From: Prado023 sp963697345 | Lineage (GTDB): Bacteria; Actinomycetota; Actinomycetes; S36-B12; CAIYMF01 | Direction of reading: 5' to 3' | Length of the DNA stretch: 64,000 nucleotides | Assembly (NCBI GenBank): GCA_963697345.1 | Contig: CAVONS010000013.1 | Coordinates: forward strand, 62,001 to 126,000 | Part shown: positions 27,553 through 37,898 of the stretch, in pieces | How the letters are laid out: every line of letters starts with the position of its first letter | How positions within the stretch are numbered: the stretch's first letter is position 1 | Program-made: the position numbers and the translations under genes | Notes under the pieces: model-generated | What the model saw: the letters and a program-made list of their open reading frames with translations, nothing else | Database searches by the model: none | What the model was told of the DNA's origin: nothing

Positions 27553-30286
27553 TCAGCCCGTGTTGCGCAGGCCGGTGGCGATCCCGTTGACGGTCAGCAG
27601 CAGTGCTCGGCGCAGCTGCGGCTCCACCTGCGTCCCCTCACCCTCGTGCCATCGGACCCGGGCAAGCAGCGAGATCTGCAGCAGGTGCAGAGGGCGCAGG
27701 TAGGCGTCCCGAACGGCCAGTGTCTGGGCAAGTCCCGGCTGGTTGCCCAGAAGCGAGTCGCACCCCTGCGCCGCGGTCACCTCCTCGATCGTGAGCTGGT
27801 GCTCGTCACGGATGCGAACCCCGAAGCCACGAAGGTGTTCGGGCACGAGTCGGTCGACGTACCTCTGTGCCACGTCCAGGTCGGCCTTCGCCGCAGTCAT
27901 CGCCACGTTGGACAGGAAGTTGGCGAAGAACGGCCAGCGTCGGGCCATCTGAGCGACAGTGTCGGCGTGCCCTGCAGCCCGGACAGCGGCCAGCCCCGAT
28001 CCGACGCCGTACCAGCCGGGGACGATCTGACGCGCCTGGGTCCACCCGAACACCCACGGGATGGCTCTGAGCCCCTCGAGACCAGAGGAGGCTGTGGGCC
28101 GGCGGGCCGGACGTGAGCCCAGGTGCAGGTCGCCGAGCTGCTCCACGGGCGTTGCGTACGAGAAGTAGGCGGGCAGGTCCGGGTCGTCCACGAGGTCCCG
28201 GTAGACGTCGAACGCCGCCTGGGACATGAGCTCCATGACGGCATCCCACGCGGTCAGCGTGTCCTGATCGAGCAGCGGGGTCCGGTGCAGGACGGTGCCC
28301 CGCAGCGTGGCGGCCAGGGTCTGGTCCGAGGTTCTCGCGCGCCAGTTGCGGGAGCAGGTACTTGTCGGAGATGACCTCGCCCTGCTCAGTGACCTTGATC
28401 TGGCCGTCGAGGACACCCCAGGGCTGGGACAGGATGGCCTCGTAGCTCGGGCCACCGCCACGGCCGACGGTGCCGCCACGACCGTGGAACAGGCGCAGGA
28501 CCACTGCGTGCTCGGCGCAGACGTCACGCAGGCGGCGCTGGGCCAGGTGGATCTGCCACTGCGACGTCGTCACGCCGGCATCCTTGTTGGAGTCGGAGTA
28601 CCCGAGCATGACCTCGAGCGTGTCCCCCCGCAGCCGTACGAGCTCGCGGAACCCGGGGTCGTCGAGCAGCTGCCCGATGATCAGGTCGGCTGTCCTGAGC
28701 TCGGCCACGGTCTCCAACAGGGGCACGAACCCGATCCGGGCGACACCGGCGGGAAGGTCGACAAGGCCGGCCTCGCGCCCCAGGACCACGGCAGCCAGCA
28801 CGTCGGCGGCCGACTTCGTCATGGAGATGATGTAGGACTGGCAGGACTCCGGCCCGTAGCGATCCAGGGCCCGACCGATCTCCACGAACGTCATGTAGGT
28901 GGTCAGCCCCGGTGGATCCAGGGGCGGTGGCGCCGGCGCCAGGGGTCGCTTGCCCGCCAGCTCGTCGGCCAGCACGGCGAAGCGCGCGTCGGCGCTGAGT
29001 TCGCTGTACGGCACGGTCAGGTCGCCGAGCCGATCCAGCAACTGCCCGACTGCGTGGTGATGGGCATTCGCATGCTCGCGGACGTCCAGGGTCGCCAGCG
29101 ACAGCCCGAACACGGCGACCACACGCATCGTGTGGGCCACGGAGCCCGCCGCGATCAGCCCGCCGCGGTTGGCGGCCAGCGAGGCCCGGATGAGCTCCAG
29201 ATCGGCCAGGAGTTCGGCCGTCGTGCGGTAGTCACGACCCTGTTCGTGGGGTCGCCCCTGCGCCTGCCGGGTCCGGGTGTTGCGCAGCTTGGCGTGGATG
29301 CACGTCAGCTTGAGCCGGTAGGGCTCCTCGGCGTTGAGGCGCCGGAAGCGCGGGTCCAGGTCGGGCAGCGCGGCGAGGTCGGCGGCCAGCGACTCGCTGA
29401 GTTCCGCGGACACCGGCGCGATCCGTTCGGACACCGAGAGCAGGGCGCTGAGCTGCTCGATGTGCGGCAGGAGGTCCCGGACGGCGTGATCGTGCTGGAG
29501 GGCCAGGACGCGGGCGGTCACGGCCGGTGTCACGAAGGGGTTGCCGTCGCGATCCCCACCGATCCACGAGCCGAACGTGAGGACCGGCTTCTGGGCAGGG
29601 ACCTCCACGCCGACGGCCTCGGCGGCGGCCGCGAACTCGTCGACGACGTCACCGGCGGCCTCCCCGGCCAGATCGTCGAGGTAGAACAGGGCGTTGCGCG
29701 CCTCGTCGGTGACCTCCGGCTGGCCGATGCGCAGCTCGTCGGTCTGCCACAGGAGGTCGATGGCCTCGGCGATCGCGCGGTCAGTCCGGTCGGTGCGCGG
29801 CTCCTCGAGCAGTGCCGCGATGCGCCGCAGCTTGACCAGCACCGAGCGCCGGGAGGCCTCGGTGGGGTGGGCCGTGAAGACCGGACGTGCGCTGATGTGG
29901 TCGAACCCTTCAGACACCTGGGCCCGGGTGACCACCCCGGCGACCAACGCCTCGCGGATCGCGGCACCCGCCAGTGCCAGCGGTCCGCCGGTCAGGGCGC
30001 GCTGGGCAGCCTGCGACTGGGCGCGGTGGACCTGCTCGGCGATGTTGGCCAGGTGGAAGTAGAGGGAGAATGCCCGGGCCAGCGTTGTGGCCTCGGCCAG
30101 GTTCAGGTCGTCGATGAGCTGCGCGGCGCGGTCGGGGTCGTCGCGGGTCAGGGTGCGGATGCTCTCGACGACGCTGAACATCTCGGCTCCCTCCTGACGG
30201 ATGATCGCCTCGCCCAGCAGGTCGCCCAGTCGCCGGATGTCATCGCGCAGGGCAGGCGCGGACGGCAGTGTGTCCAGGGGGCTCAT
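27553..30286 (-). CDS. ppc: Phosphoenolpyruvate carboxylase (one frameshift as sequenced)
   Basis: Anaplerotic enzyme adding bicarbonate to PEP to give oxaloacetate; about 910 aa. Catalytic His region VFTAHPTEASRRSV, the FGSWIGGDRDGNPFV block, the LGYSDSNKDAG loop and the Gly-rich FHGRGGTVGRGGGP motif are visible, and the C-terminus ends in LRNTG (family: QNTG). The frame is open from ATG 30286 to about 28325, then continues one frame over (DQTLAATLRGTVLHRTPLLD) to TGA 27553. A single-base indel near 28320-28335 accounts for it, and nothing is missing. Start: MSPLDTL at 30286, with TACGCT 8 nt upstream; the longer upstream reading lacks support. Confidence 0.93.
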
Positions 30287-30480
30287 GGACGCGAAGCGTA
30301 GTGAGCATCCGGCCGCCGTGCAGATGCTCGCCGTGCGCCCACCCGCCACGGGGTTGGCGAACAAGCGACATTGGGTTCGGCGTCGCGGAGTTTCTTCCCG
30401 CCGCTCGGCGCTTGTTGTGCTAATGCCCCAATTCCGTGCTGCGTTGGACTTCTGGGATTCCCCCCGCCGCAATTCTCGCC

Positions 30481-30486
30481 TATGAT
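30481..30486 (+). promoter_or_regulatory. -10 element (TATGAT) for lsr2
   Basis: TATGAT sits in the AT-richer stretch 30466-30515, 40 nt before the lsr2 ATG, with no good -35. Such AT-rich DNA is the preferred target of Lsr2 itself, so autoregulation is plausible. Confidence 0.45.
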
Positions 30487-30526
30487 GTTTCGGGACTATT
30501 CATCGACGAATTCGCAGGAGTTTCGG

Positions 30527-30853
30527 ATGGCACGCAAGGTTCAGGTCCTTCTCGAGGACGATCTCGACGGCAGCCCGGGCGCTGAGACCGTCCAGTTCTC
30601 CTTGGACGGGAAGTCCTATGAGATCGACCTCTCCGTAGCCAACGCGGAGAAGCTGCGCGAGGCATTCGCCCCCTGGATCGGTGCCGGGCGTCGGGCCAGT
30701 GCGGCCTCCGGGTCGGAGCCGCGGCGGCGTACCGCCCGTCGATCTGAGGACACCGCCGACATCAGGCGCTGGGCCACCGAGAACGGCATCCCGGTGAGCA
30801 CGCGGGGTCGCATCTCGGCTGACCTGCGTGCGCGCTACGAGGCTGCGCACTGA
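30527..30853 (+). CDS. lsr2: Lsr2 family nucleoid-associated protein
   Basis: H-NS-like xenogeneic silencer (108 aa) that bridges AT-rich DNA. The N-terminal dimerisation domain begins MARKVQVLLEDDLDGSPGAE and includes the typical FSLDGKSYEIDLS segment. A basic linker (about residues 58-75, RRASAASGSEPRRRTARR) leads to the C-terminal DNA-binding domain, RRWATENGIPVSTRGRIS, with the AT-hook-like RGR. ATG 30527 follows AGGAG at 30516-30520. Between ppc and clpC, as in M. tuberculosis Rv3597c-Rv3596c for lsr2-clpC1. Confidence 0.96.
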   Translation: MARKVQVLLEDDLDGSPGAETVQFSLDGKSYEIDLSVANAEKLREAFAPWIGAGRRASAASGSEPRRRTARRSEDTADIRRWATENGIPVSTRGRISADLRARYEAAH

Positions 30854-30900
30854 CCTTCGATCCAGCAGGTGGATGCGCGAGCCGTGGCTCGGCGCGCGTT

Positions 30901-30911
30901 CGCCGTGGGCG
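30901..30911 (+). promoter_or_regulatory. Possible ClgR box upstream of clpC
   Basis: CGCCGTGGGCG, flanked by TT and TA, resembles the actinobacterial ClgR operator (CGC-Y-N-A-N-R-GCG) with one mismatch. It is 168 nt upstream of clpC, a known ClgR target in Corynebacterium and mycobacteria. Weak, because the consensus is short in a GC-rich genome. Confidence 0.3.
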
Positions 30912-31021
30912 TATCGCTGTCTGGTAACCGCGGGGTGATCCCCGCTGTTGTCCCCATGACGGGCCGAACTCCCGACTGGTGCCTCCGGACACGGGGGCGT
31001 GTGAATGTCGGGGGTTGCGGC

Positions 31022-31027
31022 TAGAGT
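31022..31027 (+). promoter_or_regulatory. Candidate -10 (TAGAGT) for clpC
   Basis: TAGAGT lies 51 nt before the clpC ATG. The rest of the 225-nt lsr2-clpC gap shows no other AT-rich hexamer of this quality. Confidence 0.4.
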
Positions 31028-31078
31028 TTCAATCCATCCCGCGTGAGTGGGAAGGACGCCTGAACGGAGTGGAGCCAC

Positions 31079-33598
<2,520 letters not shown>

Positions 33599-33606
33599 TC
33601 GGCAGC

Positions 33607-33650
33607 ACCGACCCGCAGACTCCCGCTGAACCGGGGGTCTGCGGGTCGGT
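33607..33650 (+). terminator. Hairpin terminator after clpC
   Basis: A perfect 14-bp inverted repeat (ACCGACCCGCAGAC / GTCTGCGGGTCGGT) with a 16-nt loop starts 8 nt after the clpC stop. It is followed by TCTCGTGCG rather than a T-run. Confidence 0.75.
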
Positions 33651-33668
33651 TCTCGTGCGCTCACGGGT

Positions 33669-33674
33669 TACCGT
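33669..33674 (+). promoter_or_regulatory. -10 element TACCGT of a leaderless start
   Basis: TACCGT lies 6 nt before the GTG at 33681, just after the clpC terminator. Confidence 0.5.
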
Positions 33675-33680
33675 TGCCCT

Positions 33681-34346
33681 GTGAGTTCGATCAAGAGTCC
33701 GGTCGGCCCGGAGGAGCCCAGCACCTACTGGCGACGGCGTGCCGCGATAGTGGTGGGCCTGCTCGTCGTCCTGTGGCTGGCGTGGTGGTTGCTGCAGACT
33801 GCGTTCGGTTCCGGCGGCGAGCCGGCGGCCGCCGAGCCCAGCCCGTCACCGAGCTTCGGCCTGTCGATGTCGCCCTCCGACGACCCGTCGGCCTCAGCGA
33901 GCCCCTCCGCAGGGAGCCAACCGTCTGCCAGCCCGTCGGCCAGTCCGGCCGCGACCGCCCCCGCGTGCGCCGATTCCAGCATCGCTGTCGCGGTGAGCAC
34001 CGGCAGCGCCTCGACCTCGGTGGGCAGCGGGATGGCCCTGACCATGTCGGTGACCAACACGGGCTCTGAGGCCTGCAGCCGCGATGTCGGCGCCGGGGCC
34101 AACGAGGTGACGATCACGTCGGGCTCCGCACTCGTGTGGTCCTCGGACTTCTGCAATCCCTCGACGAAGAAGGACACGCAGGTGCTTGACCCCGGCAAGG
34201 AGTTCACGACCTCGGTGACGTGGCCCGGGAACGTGACCCAGCAGACGTGCCCCGACAACCAGCCGCTGGCCCAGCCGGGCAGCTACCGGGCCGAGGCCCG
34301 CAACGGGAAGGTCGACTCCGAGCAGGTGACGTTCACCGTCGAATAG
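33681..34346 (+). CDS. Membrane-anchored protein with Ser/Pro stalk and Ig-like C-terminal domain
   Basis: 221-aa protein of unknown function. A single TM helix (about residues 20-42, AAIVVGLLVVLWLAWWLLQTA) is followed by a 60-residue Ser/Pro/Ala-rich stalk (SPSASPSAGSQPSAS). The extracellular C-terminal domain of about 125 residues is beta-rich and has four cysteines (ACADSS, EACSR, DFCNP, QTCPD), probably as two disulfides. This looks like the BsuPI/DUF4232-type Ig-like modules of actinobacterial surface proteins, but I cannot assign the family with certainty. The leaderless GTG start is at 33681. It is convergent with disA. Confidence 0.65.
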   Translation: MSSIKSPVGPEEPSTYWRRRAAIVVGLLVVLWLAWWLLQTAFGSGGEPAAAEPSPSPSFGLSMSPSDDPSASASPSAGSQPSASPSASPAATAPACADSSIAVAVSTGSASTSVGSGMALTMSVTNTGSEACSRDVGAGANEVTITSGSALVWSSDFCNPSTKKDTQVLDPGKEFTTSVTWPGNVTQQTCPDNQPLAQPGSYRAEARNGKVDSEQVTFTVE

Positions 34347-34390
34347 GGGGGTCGGTGCACGGTGCGGTCGACAGTGGACAGCCGCACAGG

Positions 34391-35473
34391 TCACACGTAG
34401 CGCTCGAGGATGGACGACTCGGCCAGGCGGGACAGGCCCTCACGGATGTACCGGGCGCGGTTCTCGCCGATCCCCTCGACGTGCTGCAGGTCCTCGACGG
34501 TCGCGCTGAGCAGCTTCTGCAACGAGCCGAAGTGGCTCACGAGCCTGTCGCGGACCGCCTCGGGCACACGAGGCACCCGCGAGAGCACACGGTGTCCGCG
34601 AGGGCTGACGTTGGTCTCCAGACCATCGGTGCTCGCCGGGTAGCCCAGGGCGCGCGCGACCGAGGTGAGGTCGAGCAGATCCGTGGGCCCGATCAGGTCC
34701 AGGGCCTCGAGGGTGTGGGCGACGGTGCGTTCCTTGCGGGCCCCTCGGCGGCGTGGCAGGTAGTCCCGGACCACCAGTTCCCGGTCGGTCTCCACCCCAG
34801 CCACGAGCTCAGCCAGTTGCAGGGAGACCAGCCGCCCCTCCGTGCCCAGCTCCAGAAGGTAGGCCCGGATCTCGTTGGCGATGTGGCGCACCATCTCCAG
34901 GCGCTGAAGGGTGGCGCACACCTCCCGGACGGTGACGAGGTCCTCGATCTCCAGCGCCGACAGGCTGCGCGAGACCTCGTCGAGTCGCTGCTTGTAGCGC
35001 TCGAGGGTGGCCAGCGCCTGATTGGCCCGCGACAGGATCGCCGAGGGCTCCTCGAGGACGTACCTGCGGCCCCTGAGGTAGAGGGCGATGATGTGCATGG
35101 ACTTGCTGACGCTGACCACCGGATAGCCGGTCTGCCGAGCGACCCGGTCAGCGGTCCGGTGCCGTGTCCCGGTCTCCGAGGTGGGGATCGCCGGGTCGGG
35201 GACGAGCTGGGTGGCAGCGCGCACGATCCGGGCGGTCGAGGAGTCGATGATCACCGCGCCGTCCATCTTGCACAGCTCTCGCAGGCGCGTGGCGGTGAAG
35301 TCGATCTCCATGGGGAACCCGCCGGTGGCGATGGCATCGACACCCCTGTCGTGGCCCAGCACGATGAGGGCCCCGGTGCGGCCGCGCATGATCCGCTCCA
35401 GCCCGTCGCGCAACTCGGTTCCCGGCGCCACCCGCGCCAGGGCCGCGGCCAGTTCCGGATCGATCCCTGCCAT
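34391..35473 (-). CDS. disA: DNA integrity scanning protein DisA (diadenylate cyclase)
   Basis: Makes c-di-AMP from two ATP and stalls when it meets branched DNA. 360 aa octamer-forming enzyme. The DAC domain shows both catalytic motifs, KMDGAVIID (DGA) and TRHRTADRVARQTG (RHR). It is followed by a helical linker and a C-terminal helix-hairpin-helix DNA-binding domain (LQHVEGIGENRARYIREGL). ATG 35473 is chosen because the family begins at this point and CGGAG lies upstream; a reading extended to 35782 would run into the divergent radA. TACACT at 35505-35510 gives a short leader of roughly 27 nt. radA is divergent here, not in the same direction as in M. tuberculosis. Confidence 0.96.
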   Translation of the reverse strand: MAGIDPELAAALARVAPGTELRDGLERIMRGRTGALIVLGHDRGVDAIATGGFPMEIDFTATRLRELCKMDGAVIIDSSTARIVRAATQLVPDPAIPTSETGTRHRTADRVARQTGYPVVSVSKSMHIIALYLRGRRYVLEEPSAILSRANQALATLERYKQRLDEVSRSLSALEIEDLVTVREVCATLQRLEMVRHIANEIRAYLLELGTEGRLVSLQLAELVAGVETDRELVVRDYLPRRRGARKERTVAHTLEALDLIGPTDLLDLTSVARALGYPASTDGLETNVSPRGHRVLSRVPRVPEAVRDRLVSHFGSLQKLLSATVEDLQHVEGIGENRARYIREGLSRLAESSILERYV

Positions 35474-35504
35474 GAGTACTCCGTGATCGTGTGCTCCCCG
35501 GGTG

Positions 35505-35510
35505 AGTGTA
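35505..35510 (-). promoter_or_regulatory. -10 element (TACACT) for disA
   Basis: On the minus strand TACACT lies about 31 nt before ATG 35473, a leadered promoter in the 114-bp disA/radA spacer. Confidence 0.45.
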
Positions 35511-35574
35511 GGCGAAGGACGCCCCTGTCGGCTTGCCACGGGTTGTGCCTCCCGGCAATGTCGGACTGGGCCGG

Positions 35575-35580
35575 TAGCGT
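35575..35580 (+). promoter_or_regulatory. -10 element TAGCGT of a leaderless start
   Basis: TAGCGT is 7 nt before ATG 35588. It selects this radA start instead of any of the long upstream in-frame extension. Confidence 0.55.
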
Positions 35581-35587
35581 CCCCGAC

Positions 35588-37015
35588 ATGACGTCCAGCA
35601 GTGCGGTGAAGGCCGCGTTCCGATGCTCCGAGTGTGGGTGGCGGGCACCGAAGTGGGTCGGCAGGTGCGGGGAGTGCCAGGCCTGGGGCAGCGTCGGCGA
35701 GGTCGGGGTCAACAGCCGCACACCCCAGGCCGGACCGGTGTCGGCCGCAGCCCAGGCAATGACCCAGATCGACCTGACCCATTCGGCGGCCAACCCCACC
35801 GGCATCACCGAGCTCGACCGTGTGCTCGGTGGGGGTGTGGTTCCCGGTTCCGTGATCCTCCTGGCCGGCGAGCCCGGCGTCGGGAAGTCCACGCTCCTGC
35901 TGCAGGTCGTGGCCGCTGTGGCGGCGCGTGGAGCCCGGGCTCTGTACGTGACCGGCGAGGAGAGTGTGGAGCAGGTCCGGTCCCGGGCTGAGCGGGTGGG
36001 CTCAGTCTGCCCGGAGGTCTACCTGGCGGCGGAGTCCGACGTGTCGGCTGTGGTGGCCCACGCCGAGCAGGTCGCCCCGAGCCTTCTGGTCATCGACTCC
36101 ATCCAGACGATGACCTCCAGCGGGGTCGACGGGGTCGTGTCGGGGGTCAGCCAGGTCCGGGAGGCGACCTCCGCGCTGATCCGACTGGCCAAGGAGCGGC
36201 GCATGGCTTGCGTGCTGGTGGGCCACGTGACCAAGGATGGTGGCATCGCAGGGCCCCGGACCTTGGAGCACCTCGTTGATGTCGTGCTGTCCTTCGAGGG
36301 GGACCGCCATGCGCGCCTGCGGATGGTTCGGGCGGTCAAGAACCGGTACGGCCCCACCGATGAGGTGGGCTGCTTCGACCTCGGTGAGGAAGGCCTTGTC
36401 GGGCTGGCGGACCCCAGCGGCCTGTTCGTCACCGACCGGAGCAGCCCCGTGCCCGGCACCTGCGTCACGGTCACCCTGGAGGGTCGCCGGCCGCTGCTCG
36501 CCGAGGTGCAGGCGCTGGTCGTCCCCTCGGCCGGGTCGAGCCCCCGTCGCACCACCTCAGGTCTGGAGTCGGCTCGGATTGCCATGGTCCTGGCCGTGCT
36601 CGAGCGCCGCGAGTCGGTGCCGATGTCGCGCTTCGACACGTACGTGGCCGCCGTCGGTGGCGCTCGTCTGGTCGAGCCTGCGTGCGACCTTGCGGCCGCT
36701 CTGGCTGTGCATGGTTCGGTGCGCGACATGTCGGTCCCGATGGGATGGGTCGCCTTCGGGGAGGTGGGGCTTGCCGGCGACGTGCGCCGGGTGCCCGGTG
36801 CGCGCCAGCGGATCATGGAGGCCGCACGGCTCGGGATGACCGATGTGATCCTGCCCCGGGGGGATGCGGTGGCACTGGGTGAGCTCGGCGTCCGGTTGCA
36901 CCCGGTCGACGATCTCTCGGGCGCCTTGCGCCTGATGCCGTGGGCGCGCCCCGACCTGGTCCGCCAGGCTCCCCACTCCGGCCCGAGGGCGCTGGCCGTC
37001 GTCCCCGAGCTGTAG
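35588..37015 (+). CDS. radA: DNA repair protein RadA
   Basis: Hexameric DnaB-like helicase that drives branch migration during recombination (475 aa). The N-terminal C4 zinc finger (CSECGWRAPKWVGRCGEC) is followed by the RecA-like core with Walker A GEPGVGKSTLLLQ, the RadA-specific KNRYG motif near residue 250, and a C-terminal Lon-protease-like domain of about 180 residues. All expected motifs are intact. The same frame is open back to 34220, but that stretch covers the antisense of disA and is not coding. Confidence 0.96.
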   Translation: MTSSSAVKAAFRCSECGWRAPKWVGRCGECQAWGSVGEVGVNSRTPQAGPVSAAAQAMTQIDLTHSAANPTGITELDRVLGGGVVPGSVILLAGEPGVGKSTLLLQVVAAVAARGARALYVTGEESVEQVRSRAERVGSVCPEVYLAAESDVSAVVAHAEQVAPSLLVIDSIQTMTSSGVDGVVSGVSQVREATSALIRLAKERRMACVLVGHVTKDGGIAGPRTLEHLVDVVLSFEGDRHARLRMVRAVKNRYGPTDEVGCFDLGEEGLVGLADPSGLFVTDRSSPVPGTCVTVTLEGRRPLLAEVQALVVPSAGSSPRRTTSGLESARIAMVLAVLERRESVPMSRFDTYVAAVGGARLVEPACDLAAALAVHGSVRDMSVPMGWVAFGEVGLAGDVRRVPGARQRIMEAARLGMTDVILPRGDAVALGELGVRLHPVDDLSGALRLMPWARPDLVRQAPHSGPRALAVVPEL

Positions 37016-37040
37016 GGGTGCCACCGAGCACGTCGCGCGG

Positions 37041-37826
37041 CTAGTGCCCGCCTGCCGGATGCGGTGCCAGGCCCACCAGCGGGAGGCTGCGCGCCGCCAA
37101 CGCGCTCAGCGACACCTCGCGGGCCCGGCAGTGCTCGGACAGGACGTCGTAGGCAGCCTGACCCATGAGTTCCACGAGCTCGTCGCGCGAGGACAGGTAC
37201 ACCGGCTCCGCGCCGACGTGTGCGGCTGGAGCCGTGGTGCAGTACCAGTCGAGGTCGTGCCCACCCTCACCCCACCCACGACGGTCGTACTCCGAGATGA
37301 CCACCACCTGCAACGTGGTGCCATCGGGCCGGGTCAGGTCCTCGTAGGTGCGCCGGATCGGCAACTGCCAGCACACGTCTGGCTTGGTCTGGGTGATCGG
37401 CACCTCGAGGTCCAGGGCCAGCTTGTGCAGGGCGCAGCCCGGACCTGCGGCGAAGCCGGGTCGGTTGAGGAAGATGCAGGCGCCCTCGACGACCCGCGTC
37501 TTCGGCTCTCCCTCGGCGTCGACCTCAAGGACTCCGTCGGCGAGCCCAGACGGGCGCATCTGCCACTGCGCGGCGCTGAGCCGGCTGGCCATCTCCACGG
37601 TCCGGTCACGGTCGTCGTCGTCGGAGAAGTGCGCGCCGAGGGTGCAGCAGCCGTCATCGGGACGGTCGGCGTAGATGCCCTGGCACCCCTGGCCGAAGAT
37701 GCACGTCCAGCGCGAGGTGAGCCACGTGAGGTCGGCCCGGAAGTGCACGTCCGGATCCTGATCAGAACCATCGGGGTCCGGGAACTCCACCCAGTGCCGG
37801 GCTCCCCCGAGGGGCACTTCCACCAT
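37041..37826 (-). CDS. Cysteine-rich conserved hypothetical protein, possible metal-binding
   Basis: 261-aa soluble protein with a cysteine array: CIFGQGCQGI near residue 47, DDGCCTLGAHF, CIFLNRPGFAAGPGC, and single Cys further on (DVCWQLP, HDLDWYC). The spacing recalls YkgJ/DUF3109-type CxxxxxC and CC zinc/iron-chelating proteins, so metal or Fe-S binding is likely; no enzyme motif is recognised. ATG 37826 is chosen because minus-strand TACGCT (37833-37838) ends 6 nt before it; the upstream in-frame GTG at 37847 would lie before the promoter. Convergent with radA, 25 nt apart. Confidence 0.7.
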   Translation of the reverse strand: MVEVPLGGARHWVEFPDPDGSDQDPDVHFRADLTWLTSRWTCIFGQGCQGIYADRPDDGCCTLGAHFSDDDDRDRTVEMASRLSAAQWQMRPSGLADGVLEVDAEGEPKTRVVEGACIFLNRPGFAAGPGCALHKLALDLEVPITQTKPDVCWQLPIRRTYEDLTRPDGTTLQVVVISEYDRRGWGEGGHDLDWYCTTAPAAHVGAEPVYLSSRDELVELMGQAAYDVLSEHCRAREVSLSALAARSLPLVGLAPHPAGGH

Positions 37827-37832
37827 GGGATC

Positions 37833-37838
37833 AGCGTA
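37833..37838 (-). promoter_or_regulatory. -10 element TACGCT of a leaderless start
   Basis: TACGCT (minus strand) plus 6 nt leads to ATG 37826. The divergent element TAGAAT lies at 37887-37892 on the plus strand, 6 nt before GTG 37899. Confidence 0.55.
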
Positions 37839-37886
37839 GGGGGTCACACGACCAGCGGCGCGCGATCGCCCTCCCGGTGGAGGGCT

Positions 37887-37892
37887 TAGAAT
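37887..37892 (+). promoter_or_regulatory. -10 element TAGAAT of a leaderless start
   Basis: TAGAAT, 6 nt spacer, GTG 37899: near-ideal leaderless architecture for the TIM-barrel gene. Confidence 0.6.
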
Positions 37893-37898
37893 CGTCGG

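Noticed and set aside
28295..30301. Long open frame on the plus strand opposite ppc (about 670 codons)
   Set aside because: Pure shadow of the PEP carboxylase gene, with low-complexity Gly/Arg/Gln translation and no homology-like motifs.
34220..35587. Upstream in-frame extension of radA
   Set aside because: It covers the disA coding region on the other strand; RadA's zinc finger and a TAGCGT leaderless promoter place the start at 35588.
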